Positions 55,737-64,000 of a stretch of 64,000 bases of DNA are shown one piece after another. Made by a program: the position numbers and the translations under genes. The notes below the pieces were generated by a model. The model saw nothing but the letters and a program-made list of their open reading frames with translations. It did no database searches and was not told the DNA's origin. Within the stretch, counting starts at the first letter, position 1, and every line of letters starts with the position of its first letter. Origin of the DNA: an uncultured Eubacterium sp. GTDB lineage: Bacteria; Bacillota; Clostridia; Lachnospirales; Lachnospiraceae. The stretch is from the NCBI GenBank assembly GCA_900545725.1, contig URAI01000002.1, forward strand, positions 57,935 to 121,934. Reading direction: 5' to 3'.

Positions 55737-58037
55737 GTGTTTGTTCTTATATTATTGATACTGCTGGTCTTGCTTACCATGGGAGTTGTGGCACTTATCT
55801 TTAACAAACAGGATGCAGTGTATATAGCAGTGTCTGCTTTAGCTGCTGATACTGCTGTATATGCAGTTATATCAAAAGTACTATATATAATAAAAAAATA
55901 TACTATTGAAAGAAGCCTGCTTGCATCAGCAATGATTGCACTCATTATAATGGTTGTGCTGATATTTATGAAAAGACGTATTACATATAGTTTTTCCATA
56001 AAGAAAAATATAATACCTGTAATGATGATTGTAATTCTTGCAATAGTATCCTTTTTTGTTATAAAAAGCGGGTATTATGGTGCTTCTGATAAAGCAGGTG
56101 CTGTTCAGGGCAAGGCTATGAAGTTCAAGGATGAATACTATATTTATGGTCTTACGGATGATGAATATTACCAGAATATATACAGTCCGGATGAGTTAGA
56201 AAATGTAAAACAGATACTTGAACCTTTAGAACAGAAACAGAAGGATGCTGATACAGGGCTTGCATCTGTTATGGCACTTATAGGTGCATTATTTGGGTAT
56301 GAAGCTACGGATTATACATATGTATATCTTCTGGCACTTGCAATTTATTCTGTATATATTATAGGTGAGCTTATATTAGAAAAAAAACAGGCTGTGGCAG
56401 GATTAAGACATATTAACAAATGTTTTAATATTAATACATTAGTAAGCATGTGTATAACAGCAGTATCAGTTGCCGGCATAATCATATTATTTGGTGCAAA
56501 GGATGTTGCCGTATCATGGAATGAGCTTAATCAGATAGACAGAATATCAAATGAAACAAGTGCTTATGTTATAGATAAAGATATGCTCGATGAGTTATAT
56601 ATACCTGTAAAATGTATGACTATGGGTTACATAATTCCAGAGACAGGTAACATGGAGGCGGATGAAAGAAGATTTTTTATTCCTGAGGATAATGAACTTA
56701 AAGATTGTAGTAATTTTAATATTATTACATCAGGCAGCCGCTTTGAGGATGAATATATGGAGTCCTTATTACTAAACAGGGCATATAATGAGAGATATTG
56801 TATATACAGAAACAGCTGGCGGTATTATTATGATAGCAATTATGAAAATGCAGATATATCATGTAATTATTTCTATCTGGGGATAGTGCTTATAGGGATA
56901 ATTGTATTAATGTATGCCATTGCAGCTGTGATATGCAGATACAGACATAAGAAGGCTGATTTTATTGTCTGTGGCATGGGGGCAGTAGGCCTGTATGCTA
57001 TTGTTTATACGGCTATAATGAATGTTTTGATATCTGGATTTAGTGAATATACAGGTTCGCTATTTTATAGTGGTATTATACTTGGCACATTATTTTCAAT
57101 ATTATTATCATGTATCGCATTATGTTTTACAGGACATATTGCAGGAGAGTTACAGGATATAGATGTAAGATACCATTGTAATGCTGTATCAATATTTATT
57201 ATTGTTATTTCAGTGGTTATAATATTTGTTATAAATAATTCCATGGCATTTTCTTCAGGAATTGCTGATGGGACAACAGGTAATATACAGGTATCTGCAG
57301 TTTCATATATAACCGGAAATGTTATAAATCAGGATATGGCTGTGTATGAAGCAGTTCATGGCTTTGACCGCATTCTCGCATCCTGGATGGTATTTACAGG
57401 CGGAATAATGGGGATAAGGGTAATGACATATGCATACGCCGTTATTGCTATTATAACCGGAATGCTTGCAGGAGTAATTATATATTGTATTACTGATATT
57501 ATTATTCTTAAGAAAGATAAAGAAAATAATGCAGGAGAAAATGGCAGAATGGCATTGACACATGTACTCATGGTATTATCTTATATATTTATGGCGTTTG
57601 TTATGTCAGCAGGCTTTAATTATACGTCAGATTCTGATCTATTGTATAAATGGAATAATATTGATATATATATGAGTGACATAAAGGGAACGGATATTGT
57701 GGTGGCAGATAAAGATGTCAATCCGGCATTAACAGGAATAATGAAGGCAGTGAGAAATGTAAGAATTATAAGAAATGATAATATGGATACTGACAAAAAA
57801 GAAATTACAGTATTGGAAAATGCACAAAAGCTGGCAGGAATAAACGGAAATCAGATATTTTACATAACACAGACTGCATTTAATACAAAAAATACAGACT
57901 TTATATTATCTAATAATGTAGAATATTCTTCATACAATCTTGATATTTATCAAAAATATAGAGTAATTAATAAAAATGATGAGTTTTGTATTTATAAGAT
58001 AGACAGGTTAGTTACCGGAAAAGAGGTTGCACAATAG
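55737..58037 (+). CDS. Large polytopic membrane protein, degenerate GT-C-like paralogue
   Basis: 766 residues, GTG start with GGAGG 7 nt upstream. Roughly 12-14 hydrophobic helices with soluble loops. Its N-terminus parallels the next gene (ALIFNKQDAVYIAVSALAADTAVYAVIS versus AYLYKKQDIVTIIVQAFIAF...VITS; SGYYGASDKAGAVQGKAM versus NGYLGVAQDAGVYQTRAI). The acidic first-loop motif intact in the neighbour is altered here, so catalysis may be lost. No domain recognised with certainty. Confidence 0.7.
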   Translation: MFVLILLILLVLLTMGVVALIFNKQDAVYIAVSALAADTAVYAVISKVLYIIKKYTIERSLLASAMIALIIMVVLIFMKRRITYSFSIKKNIIPVMMIVILAIVSFFVIKSGYYGASDKAGAVQGKAMKFKDEYYIYGLTDDEYYQNIYSPDELENVKQILEPLEQKQKDADTGLASVMALIGALFGYEATDYTYVYLLALAIYSVYIIGELILEKKQAVAGLRHINKCFNINTLVSMCITAVSVAGIIILFGAKDVAVSWNELNQIDRISNETSAYVIDKDMLDELYIPVKCMTMGYIIPETGNMEADERRFFIPEDNELKDCSNFNIITSGSRFEDEYMESLLLNRAYNERYCIYRNSWRYYYDSNYENADISCNYFYLGIVLIGIIVLMYAIAAVICRYRHKKADFIVCGMGAVGLYAIVYTAIMNVLISGFSEYTGSLFYSGIILGTLFSILLSCIALCFTGHIAGELQDIDVRYHCNAVSIFIIVISVVIIFVINNSMAFSSGIADGTTGNIQVSAVSYITGNVINQDMAVYEAVHGFDRILASWMVFTGGIMGIRVMTYAYAVIAIITGMLAGVIIYCITDIIILKKDKENNAGENGRMALTHVLMVLSYIFMAFVMSAGFNYTSDSDLLYKWNNIDIYMSDIKGTDIVVADKDVNPALTGIMKAVRNVRIIRNDNMDTDKKEITVLENAQKLAGINGNQIFYITQTAFNTKNTDFILSNNVEYSSYNLDIYQKYRVINKNDEFCIYKIDRLVTGKEVAQ

Positions 58038-60131
58038 ATGATTATTATATGTACATTACTGGCTCTGCTTGTTGCATGTGTTATGGTTGCATATTTGTAT
58101 AAAAAACAGGACATAGTTACAATTATAGTACAGGCGTTTATTGCATTTCTTATGTTATATGTAATTACATCGTCAATAATGCTTGTGTTTAATGTATTTA
58201 CTATAATAAGAAGTCTTATATTTGTGATTATAATAGAATTTATCATAACTGCTGTTCTTGCTATAAAATATAAGACAAAAATAAAGATTACATGTGAGTA
58301 CAGAAATTGTATCTGTGCGATTCTGATTTTTATGGCAATGCTTCCATTTGTAATATATAAGAATGGATATCTTGGAGTGGCACAGGATGCCGGTGTGTAT
58401 CAGACGAGAGCTATTGCAATGATAAATGGAGATTTTGATAATTATTTCACGTTTGATGAATATGATACCATATCAGAACCTGAAAAAGCTGAATATGTAA
58501 CGGATATAGATGTTACTCTCACCGGATATTACAGGACACAGACGGATGGAACATTTAAGACAGATAAAGCAGTTAACGATACAACAGGCATACTTCATGG
58601 GATTCATGCATATAGTGCAATTCTTGCATTGGTGGGAAGTATATTTGGAATGGCAAATATGATGTATACAGGAAGTGCTTTTCTATTCTGTATGTTATAT
58701 ATGGCATATATAATAATGAGGAATTTTAAAATCAGACTGCCGTTTATAATTGCCGGAGTAGTGCTGCTTGAATTTTCACCGGCTGTTTTATGGTTATGTA
58801 AGACTACTCTTTCAGAGACCTTTCTTATACTGCTGATTATAGAATATATATATCTTTTTACAAGTAATGATACACATGGCAGGTTCTGGCTGTCGGTTTT
58901 ACCGGTAATAACATATTCGTTTTTTCATATTTCGATATATGTTTTAATGCCGATATTTGTATTTATATATTATATAATGTTTTTCTATACAGAAAACAAA
59001 TCGTGTATTATTGCAAATATATGTATGCTTCTTGGATATTATACGGGATTTCATTGTATGCTCAATGTTTCATCGGGATATACATATGGCAATTATAAAA
59101 ATCTTTATATGTTAAAGATTGTAAGTGATAAAAATCTTGTTATGTTTGTTACGGTAGTTGTATTTGCAGCTGTTATAATAAATATTGCAACATTAATAAT
59201 ATATAAGTATTATAAAAACAAAATAAGATTAAAAGAGGGTGAAGCAGACAGACATAAAGGACATAAAGATAGAAGGGGAACATTTTTAAATGTATTTATA
59301 AGAGTCAGTATAGTAATAGGCTGTATACTGGTATTTCTGGCAATAAGAAAGTATAACACGTATGAGTTTACATCGGTATTTGTTTATATTATATCTACAG
59401 GGGTATTTTTAATTCCTGTTATACTTGCGGCACTTATTATCAAGCCATCACTTGTAACTAAGAAGAAAGAAACGTTTTTATTGGTGTTATTATTCTTATA
59501 TGAGGTTTTTGCATATTCTATAGTCTTTGTACCGTATATTGGATTTTACTATTATTATGCACGATATGTTATTATACATATACCTACAATGGTTATACTT
59601 GGAATGTATATTCTTAATTATATATTCAGCAAGGGTAAGCTGCAAAACAGATGTATACAGAATGTATTTGTGGCAGCATGTGTATTGTTGATATGTGAAG
59701 GTTATAAGCCGTATGATACATGTATTGCAAAGCAGCAGGATCAGACAACTGTAAGCTGGGAAACAATGGAAGAGATTCTTGACAGATTTAATTCAGATGA
59801 TGCAGTTGTGATGTCACAGGAGTGGTCATTATCACTTAAACTTCCTATTAAGTTCATTACGGGTGCGGATGTATATCCTGTATTAACAGGTAATGATAAA
59901 TGGCAGATGGATGGACTGCGAAGTACACATAAGAATGTATATCTGATGACAGAAAAAAAAGAAACTATAGCGACAAGTACATATAAGTCGGAGCTGACTT
60001 TGATATACGCAGTAAGTAATGAAGATAAGTATGGCAAGGTCACTGAGGGAGAAGTTGAAAGAAGAGGAAAATATATACCATTTTCCACAATTGTAGATAA
60101 GAATAACAGGGCAATGTATTTATATAAGTAA
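58038..60131 (+). CDS. Large polytopic membrane protein, probable GT-C glycosyltransferase
   Basis: 697 residues, ~12 TM helices, ATG directly after the previous stop codon (zero spacing). First extracytoplasmic loop NGYLGVAQDAGVYQTRAIAM has the Asp-containing pattern of GT39/ArnT-like polyprenyl-phosphate-sugar transferases. TTLSETFLILLIIEYIYLF and the long C-terminal soluble tail (VMSQEWSLSLKLPIKFITGADVYPVL) fit that class. Probably adds a sugar outside the membrane to the exported glycan (inference). Confidence 0.72.
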   Translation: MIIICTLLALLVACVMVAYLYKKQDIVTIIVQAFIAFLMLYVITSSIMLVFNVFTIIRSLIFVIIIEFIITAVLAIKYKTKIKITCEYRNCICAILIFMAMLPFVIYKNGYLGVAQDAGVYQTRAIAMINGDFDNYFTFDEYDTISEPEKAEYVTDIDVTLTGYYRTQTDGTFKTDKAVNDTTGILHGIHAYSAILALVGSIFGMANMMYTGSAFLFCMLYMAYIIMRNFKIRLPFIIAGVVLLEFSPAVLWLCKTTLSETFLILLIIEYIYLFTSNDTHGRFWLSVLPVITYSFFHISIYVLMPIFVFIYYIMFFYTENKSCIIANICMLLGYYTGFHCMLNVSSGYTYGNYKNLYMLKIVSDKNLVMFVTVVVFAAVIINIATLIIYKYYKNKIRLKEGEADRHKGHKDRRGTFLNVFIRVSIVIGCILVFLAIRKYNTYEFTSVFVYIISTGVFLIPVILAALIIKPSLVTKKKETFLLVLLFLYEVFAYSIVFVPYIGFYYYYARYVIIHIPTMVILGMYILNYIFSKGKLQNRCIQNVFVAACVLLICEGYKPYDTCIAKQQDQTTVSWETMEEILDRFNSDDAVVMSQEWSLSLKLPIKFITGADVYPVLTGNDKWQMDGLRSTHKNVYLMTEKKETIATSTYKSELTLIYAVSNEDKYGKVTEGEVERRGKYIPFSTIVDKNNRAMYLYK

Positions 60132-60169
60132 AATACTAAAACAGATATTTAAAAATGAAAGGAAGTACA

Positions 60170-61108
60170 ATGAAAGCATTAATTATTGGTGGAGGTGGGT
60201 TTGTAGGCCCATATCTTGTAAGACATCTTGTAAACGATCTAGGATACGAAGTTACAGTAACTAAGACAGAAAAAGAAAATCTTGTATCAGATATCGCACA
60301 GGTAGTTAATCTTGATATATTAAACAAGGAACAGATATCAGAAGTTCTTAATGCACAAAGACCTGATTATATATTCCATCTTGCAGCACAGTCATCGGTT
60401 GCATATTCATGGAAGAATCCGTCCCTTACGATTGATGTCAATGTAAAGGGCTGTGTTAATGTGCTTGATGCCATAAGAGACCTTGATTTTAAGCCGAGAA
60501 CACTTCTTATCGGTTCTGGTGAGGAATATGGACATATCAGAGAGGGAGAGTGTCCTATTACGGAAGAGAATAATTCAAGACCGGGTAATATATATGCTGC
60601 AACTAAGGCATGTCAGAATATGCTTGGTAAAATATATGCAGATGCGTATGGTATGGATGTAATGATGGTAAGGGCATTTAATCATATAGGTCCAAACCAG
60701 ACACCAATGTTTGTTGTGGCAGATTTCTGTAAGCAGGTAGCAGAGATTGAAAAGGGCATAAAGGAACCTGTTATGTATGTAGGAAACCTTACTGCAAAAA
60801 GAGATTTTACTGATGTAAGAGATGTTGTTAAGGCATATGCACTTCTTGTAAAAGAGGGAAAAAGAGGAGAAACTTACAATGTTGGAACAGGACACGCACT
60901 TGCAATTCAGGAAATCCTTGACACAATAATCAGCATGTCAGATAAATCAATAGAAGTTAAGATTGATCCGGACCGATTAAGACCTGTGGATGTACCTATT
61001 ATTGAACCGGATATCAGAAAGATTAATGAATGTACAGGCTGGAAGCCACAGATATTATTAAGCCAGACATTAAAAGAAACGCTTGATTACTGGAGAGAGA
61101 AATGTTAG
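60170..61108 (+). CDS. rmd: GDP-4-keto-6-deoxy-D-mannose reductase (Rmd-like)
   Basis: 312 residues from ATG 60170 (AAAGGAAG 4 nt upstream; the earlier ATG at 60155 overlaps it). Extended SDR: GGGGFVGPYLVRHLV, FHLAAQSSVAYSWKNP, IGSGEEYGHI, YAATK (YxxxK), RAFNHIGPNQTP and RDFTDVRDVVKAYALL. With gmd it should yield GDP-D-rhamnose. A fucose synthase (WcaG/Fcl) role is less likely: fcl proteins have a distinct GxxGxxG...HxxS pattern. Confidence 0.83.
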   Translation: MKALIIGGGGFVGPYLVRHLVNDLGYEVTVTKTEKENLVSDIAQVVNLDILNKEQISEVLNAQRPDYIFHLAAQSSVAYSWKNPSLTIDVNVKGCVNVLDAIRDLDFKPRTLLIGSGEEYGHIREGECPITEENNSRPGNIYAATKACQNMLGKIYADAYGMDVMMVRAFNHIGPNQTPMFVVADFCKQVAEIEKGIKEPVMYVGNLTAKRDFTDVRDVVKAYALLVKEGKRGETYNVGTGHALAIQEILDTIISMSDKSIEVKIDPDRLRPVDVPIIEPDIRKINECTGWKPQILLSQTLKETLDYWREKC

Positions 61109-61177
61109 TAAGGCTTAGACAGCACAACATATAATTATAAATGCAGCAGACTATGCAAAACATTAGGAAGAGAACAG

Positions 61178-63115
61178 ATGTCATATAATAAGATTAATAA
61201 AATATTTTTAAAAAACAGACTCCGTGGCATTGCGGCTGTAGTAGTTGCTGGAATTATGTCAGTTATGCTTGTTGGCTCATCAATGTATATAACTGGATAT
61301 GCAATGCAGATTGTTAAGGCAGCCGGATATACAGGAACAGTTACAGGGGTTGATGAGGGTGGTCTAAGGGTGCGTTCATCAGCTTCAACAGCTACCATGG
61401 ATAATATTATTACAAAAGTATATGAGGGTGATACATTTGATATATTGGATACTGTATACAACGGTAGTTCAAAATGGTATCAGATAGGATTTTTTTATAA
61501 TGATGAATATACATATGGTTATGTTTCGGCAGATTATGTAACAGTTAGTACGAATGGTTCATCAGATGATAATAATTCAGGTGATAATGGTTCAGATGAC
61601 AATGCTTCAGACGATAATAACGGATGGGATTATGATGATACAGACTTTGAGACTGAACTGGAAGCGCAGGGATTTCCTGAATCATATAAGACTGGATTAA
61701 GACAGATTCATAAGATGTATCCTGACTGGATATTTACAGCAGAGCATATAGACAGGGAATGGAATGACATAATAGACAATGAAAGTGTATTAGGCAGAAG
61801 CCTTATATATGGATATGCAAAGGAATCATGGAAGTCTAAGGCAGAGGGGGCTTATGACAGCGAGACAGGAGAATATACTGAATTTGATAGTGGCGGCTGG
61901 GTGCAGGCTTCAAATGCACTTATAAAATATGCGATAGACCCTAGAAATTTCCTGAATGAGACCAATATTTTCATGTTTGAAGATCTGGCATACAGTGATA
62001 AGATACAGACTGAACAGGGCGTACGGAATGTAATTGCAGGTTCATTTATGGATAATTCATCACATGAGCTGTATTTTGATGATAAGTGGTTTACATATCC
62101 ATCGGCGCTTATGTATGCCGGAGCTATATCGGGGGTAAGTCCATACCACCTTGCAACAAGAATTATACAGGAACAGGGATATAACGGACAGGGACTTAGT
62201 ATATCGGGAACATATCCCGGTTATGAAGGTTTGTTTAATTATTATAATCAGGGTGCATATAAGAGCGGTTCAATAAGTGCTGTTGAAAATGGCCTTATAT
62301 ATGCTTCAAAGGAAGATTCCTCTACATACAGAGCATGGAACAGCAGGATGAAGTCAATAGTCGGTGGAGCTAAGATATTGGGTGCTAATTATATCAATAG
62401 AGGTCAGAATACATTATATTATGAGAAGTTTGACATGATTACACCATATAGCCATCAGTATATGACATTTATTCTCGCTCCGAGACAGGAATCCGTAACT
62501 GCAAGCAGGGCATATAGTGATAGTGTTAAGTCATCTACGGCTTTAAGATTTCTTATTCCGATATATAATGATATGCCTGATACAGCATGTCCGCTTCCCG
62601 GTGATGGTTATGTTGATGATAGTAATAACAATAACGATGCTGATAACAATGGAGAAGATATCATTAAATTCACAGGAATGAAGCTGGATGGAGATGGTCA
62701 GTGGCGTTATTATGTAGAAGACAATCCGGATTATGGCTATACCGGAATGGCAGCAAATGAATACGGCTGGTGGTACTTTAATGACGGTGAGTTAGACATG
62801 GGTTATACCGGAATGGCAGCAAATGAATATGGCTGGTGGTATTTTAATAATGGAATACTTGATACAGGTTATACCGGAATAGCAGCAAATGAATATGGCA
62901 GCTGGTATTACATTGATGGAACTATAGCATATGGCTATACCGGAATGATACTTGATGCTGATACATGGAAATATGTAAGTAATGGATATGTGGATAATCA
63001 TTATACCGGAATGGCATTAAATGAAAATGGCTGGTGGTACATCCGTAATGGTAAAGTAGACTTCTCTTACAATGGCGGAACACACAACGTTGTTAACGGT
63101 AAAGTTCAGAAATAA
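61178..63115 (+). CDS. Secreted beta-N-acetylglucosaminidase with SH3 and wall-binding repeats
   Basis: 645 residues. Signal-like hydrophobic stretch (~18-42), bacterial SH3 domain (~48-110: GVDEGGLRVRSSASTATMDNIITKVYEGD), an Asp/Asn/Ser linker, a GH73-like glucosaminidase domain (~150-470) with SALMYAGAISGVSPYHLATRIIQEQG, and five 22-residue aromatic repeats (~520-629: GYTGMAANEYGWWYFNDG) of the glucan/choline-binding type. It cuts GlcNAc-MurNAc bonds in peptidoglycan. SD AGGAAGAG. Confidence 0.9.
   Translation: MSYNKINKIFLKNRLRGIAAVVVAGIMSVMLVGSSMYITGYAMQIVKAAGYTGTVTGVDEGGLRVRSSASTATMDNIITKVYEGDTFDILDTVYNGSSKWYQIGFFYNDEYTYGYVSADYVTVSTNGSSDDNNSGDNGSDDNASDDNNGWDYDDTDFETELEAQGFPESYKTGLRQIHKMYPDWIFTAEHIDREWNDIIDNESVLGRSLIYGYAKESWKSKAEGAYDSETGEYTEFDSGGWVQASNALIKYAIDPRNFLNETNIFMFEDLAYSDKIQTEQGVRNVIAGSFMDNSSHELYFDDKWFTYPSALMYAGAISGVSPYHLATRIIQEQGYNGQGLSISGTYPGYEGLFNYYNQGAYKSGSISAVENGLIYASKEDSSTYRAWNSRMKSIVGGAKILGANYINRGQNTLYYEKFDMITPYSHQYMTFILAPRQESVTASRAYSDSVKSSTALRFLIPIYNDMPDTACPLPGDGYVDDSNNNNDADNNGEDIIKFTGMKLDGDGQWRYYVEDNPDYGYTGMAANEYGWWYFNDGELDMGYTGMAANEYGWWYFNNGILDTGYTGIAANEYGSWYYIDGTIAYGYTGMILDADTWKYVSNGYVDNHYTGMALNENGWWYIRNGKVDFSYNGGTHNVVNGKVQK
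62735..63064 (+). repeat. Five tandem 66-bp coding repeats
   Basis: Units start at 62735, 62801, 62867, 62933 and 62999, each beginning with (G/C)RYTATACCGGAAT. Units 1-3 are closely similar; 4 and 5 more diverged. All in frame within the glucosaminidase gene. Confidence 0.9.
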
Positions 63116-63155
63116 TAACTTCTGAAGCGGTTTGTAATAACGGAAAGTGAAGAAG

Positions 63156-63209
63156 TGGGGCGCTGTAACGCAGATAATATATCTGCGGAGCAGTGCTCCA
63201 TTTTTTTGT
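63156..63209 (+). terminator. Strong terminator closing the glucosaminidase gene
   Basis: GGGGCGCTG pairs with CAGTGCTCC through G-U wobbles, around a perfect CGCAGATA/TATCTGCG inner hairpin, then ATTTTTTT. Confidence 0.88.
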
Positions 63210-63332
63210 GTTCCGAATTGTGTAAAAAGAGACGGTAAGAAAGTTGAAAACACCAAGTTTTTAAGGAGTGAAAAGGATACAATAAGATTAGAAACGCTGT
63301 GAAGGTGGTAGCACAAAACAGGGGTATTTTAC

Positions 63333-64000
63333 ATGAAAAAAGGAAAGAAAAAGCAATGGCTGATCGTACTGGTTCTGACAGTAGCAGTGATTGCTATAAC
63401 CTGTGTCGGAGGTTGGAAACATGCACAGAAGACGGCATTTTCACTGACAATTAACGGGACTCAGATCAGTAAAGAAGAGTACATTCAATGCATGAATCTG
63501 GTGCAGTACAACACGATGGTAACCCTTCGTTCGGAGAAGCATGATGTTTCAGAAGATGAACTTTGGACGACGACTTATAAAAATGGAAAAACCGGATATG
63601 AATATCTGGCGCAGCAGACAGTTGAACAGTTGAAATATATGCATGCAGTATATGATATCGCAAAAGACAAAGGCTATATTAAAGATGCGACCTATGAGGG
63701 GATGCTGAACCGTATGGAGCAGGAAAATCAGTCACGAAGTGAGAAAATCGAAAAAGGTGAGACTGTCTATGGATTGAAAGAATATTCCACAGAAATGTAT
63801 CAGGATTATGAACTGAATTATCTTCAGGAAACATATATGAATGATAAATCAAATGAAGATATGAATTTTACTGAGGAGGAAATTCAGAAACATTATGATA
63901 ATGATGACTGGTTTGTCGGAGAAGAAGCCAGAGAGGTGGATCTGTCAGAAGCGCGTGCAGCAGTCATTGATGAATTGCGTCGTGCAAAATATGAGGAAAT
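63333..64000 (+). CDS. Membrane-anchored SurA/PrsA-like foldase, partial (runs off window)
   Basis: 222 codons, still open at the window end. ATG with AGGGG ~8 nt upstream. Basic start, one TM/signal helix (~9-27), then FSLTINGTQISKEEYIQCMNLVQYN, like the SurA_N domain of extracellular peptidyl-prolyl isomerases, and FTEEEIQKHYDNDD typical of PrsA/PPIase linkers with a following DLSEARAAVIDELRRAKYEE helix. No PPIase core is visible yet. Codons differ from neighbours: CTG for Leu and CGT for Arg dominate instead of CTT/TTA and AGA, suggesting a different origin. Confidence 0.75.
   Translation, partial: MKKGKKKQWLIVLVLTVAVIAITCVGGWKHAQKTAFSLTINGTQISKEEYIQCMNLVQYNTMVTLRSEKHDVSEDELWTTTYKNGKTGYEYLAQQTVEQLKYMHAVYDIAKDKGYIKDATYEGMLNRMEQENQSRSEKIEKGETVYGLKEYSTEMYQDYELNYLQETYMNDKSNEDMNFTEEEIQKHYDNDDWFVGEEAREVDLSEARAAVIDELRRAKYEE

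Overview
The window is AT-rich, AGA-codon-rich, closely packed chromosomal DNA of a motile Clostridia-type Firmicute, most likely a Lachnospiraceae member near Lachnospira/Eubacterium eligens. The evidence is SpoIIID, an Mbl-flgF-flgG-flgJ flagellar block, an S-box riboswitch before metK, VanY/SpoIIID/RecD2-type genes, strong SD sequences, many TTG/GTG starts, and a KduD-type pectin-catabolism dehydrogenase. Species assignment is inference.

Layout. 1-7.4 kb: the 3' end of mfd, a DRE-TIM aldolase, ilvE with an unexplained leader, a MATE exporter, an FAD oxidoreductase and a small protein. 7.4-8.6 kb: a 1.2 kb region with no conventional gene. It holds a free-standing ~500-nt transcription unit (consensus promoter, six copies of a covarying GNRA hairpin, perfect 12-bp terminator), which I regard as the most novel object here. 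8.6-14.3 kb: a polar amino-acid ABC transporter (binding protein fused to permease, then ATPase), a VanY-like peptidase, a phosphodiester glycosidase and a membrane-anchored unknown. 14.5-26.2 kb: a chemoreceptor fused to a PilZ (c-di-GMP) domain, an esterase, a CopZ-like chaperone behind a CsoR-type operator, tcdA, kduD with a divergent AraC regulator, trkA-trkH, spoIIID and an HD-GYP protein. 26.4-28.1 kb: SAM riboswitch and metK. 28.3-35.8 kb: mbl-flgF-flgG-flgJ-recD2-comF-yvyF-like genes, echoing the B. subtilis neighbourhoods spoIIID-mbl-flhO-flhP and comFC-yvyF. 35.8-37 kb: a MerR-methyltransferase fusion.

37.3-61.1 kb is one large surface-polysaccharide locus. It has seven GT-B glycosyltransferases, a Wzm/Wzt-type ABC exporter whose ATPase carries a C-terminal extra domain, an SGNH-like plus MBOAT O-acylation pair, three large polytopic (GT-C-like) membrane proteins, and manC, gmd and an rmd-like reductase. 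Together the last three predict GDP-mannose to GDP-4-keto-6-deoxymannose to GDP-D-rhamnose. The locus therefore looks like an ABC-exported, probably D-rhamnose-containing, O-acylated glycan in a Gram-positive cell. It is followed by a glucosaminidase with five 66-bp wall-binding repeats, a strong terminator, and the start of a compositionally different membrane-anchored foldase-like gene running off the window.

Regulatory reading. Many promoters match sigma-A consensus with 17-bp spacing and fix several gene starts. A 37-nt element with constant ends and a variable centre occurs in front of three unrelated genes.
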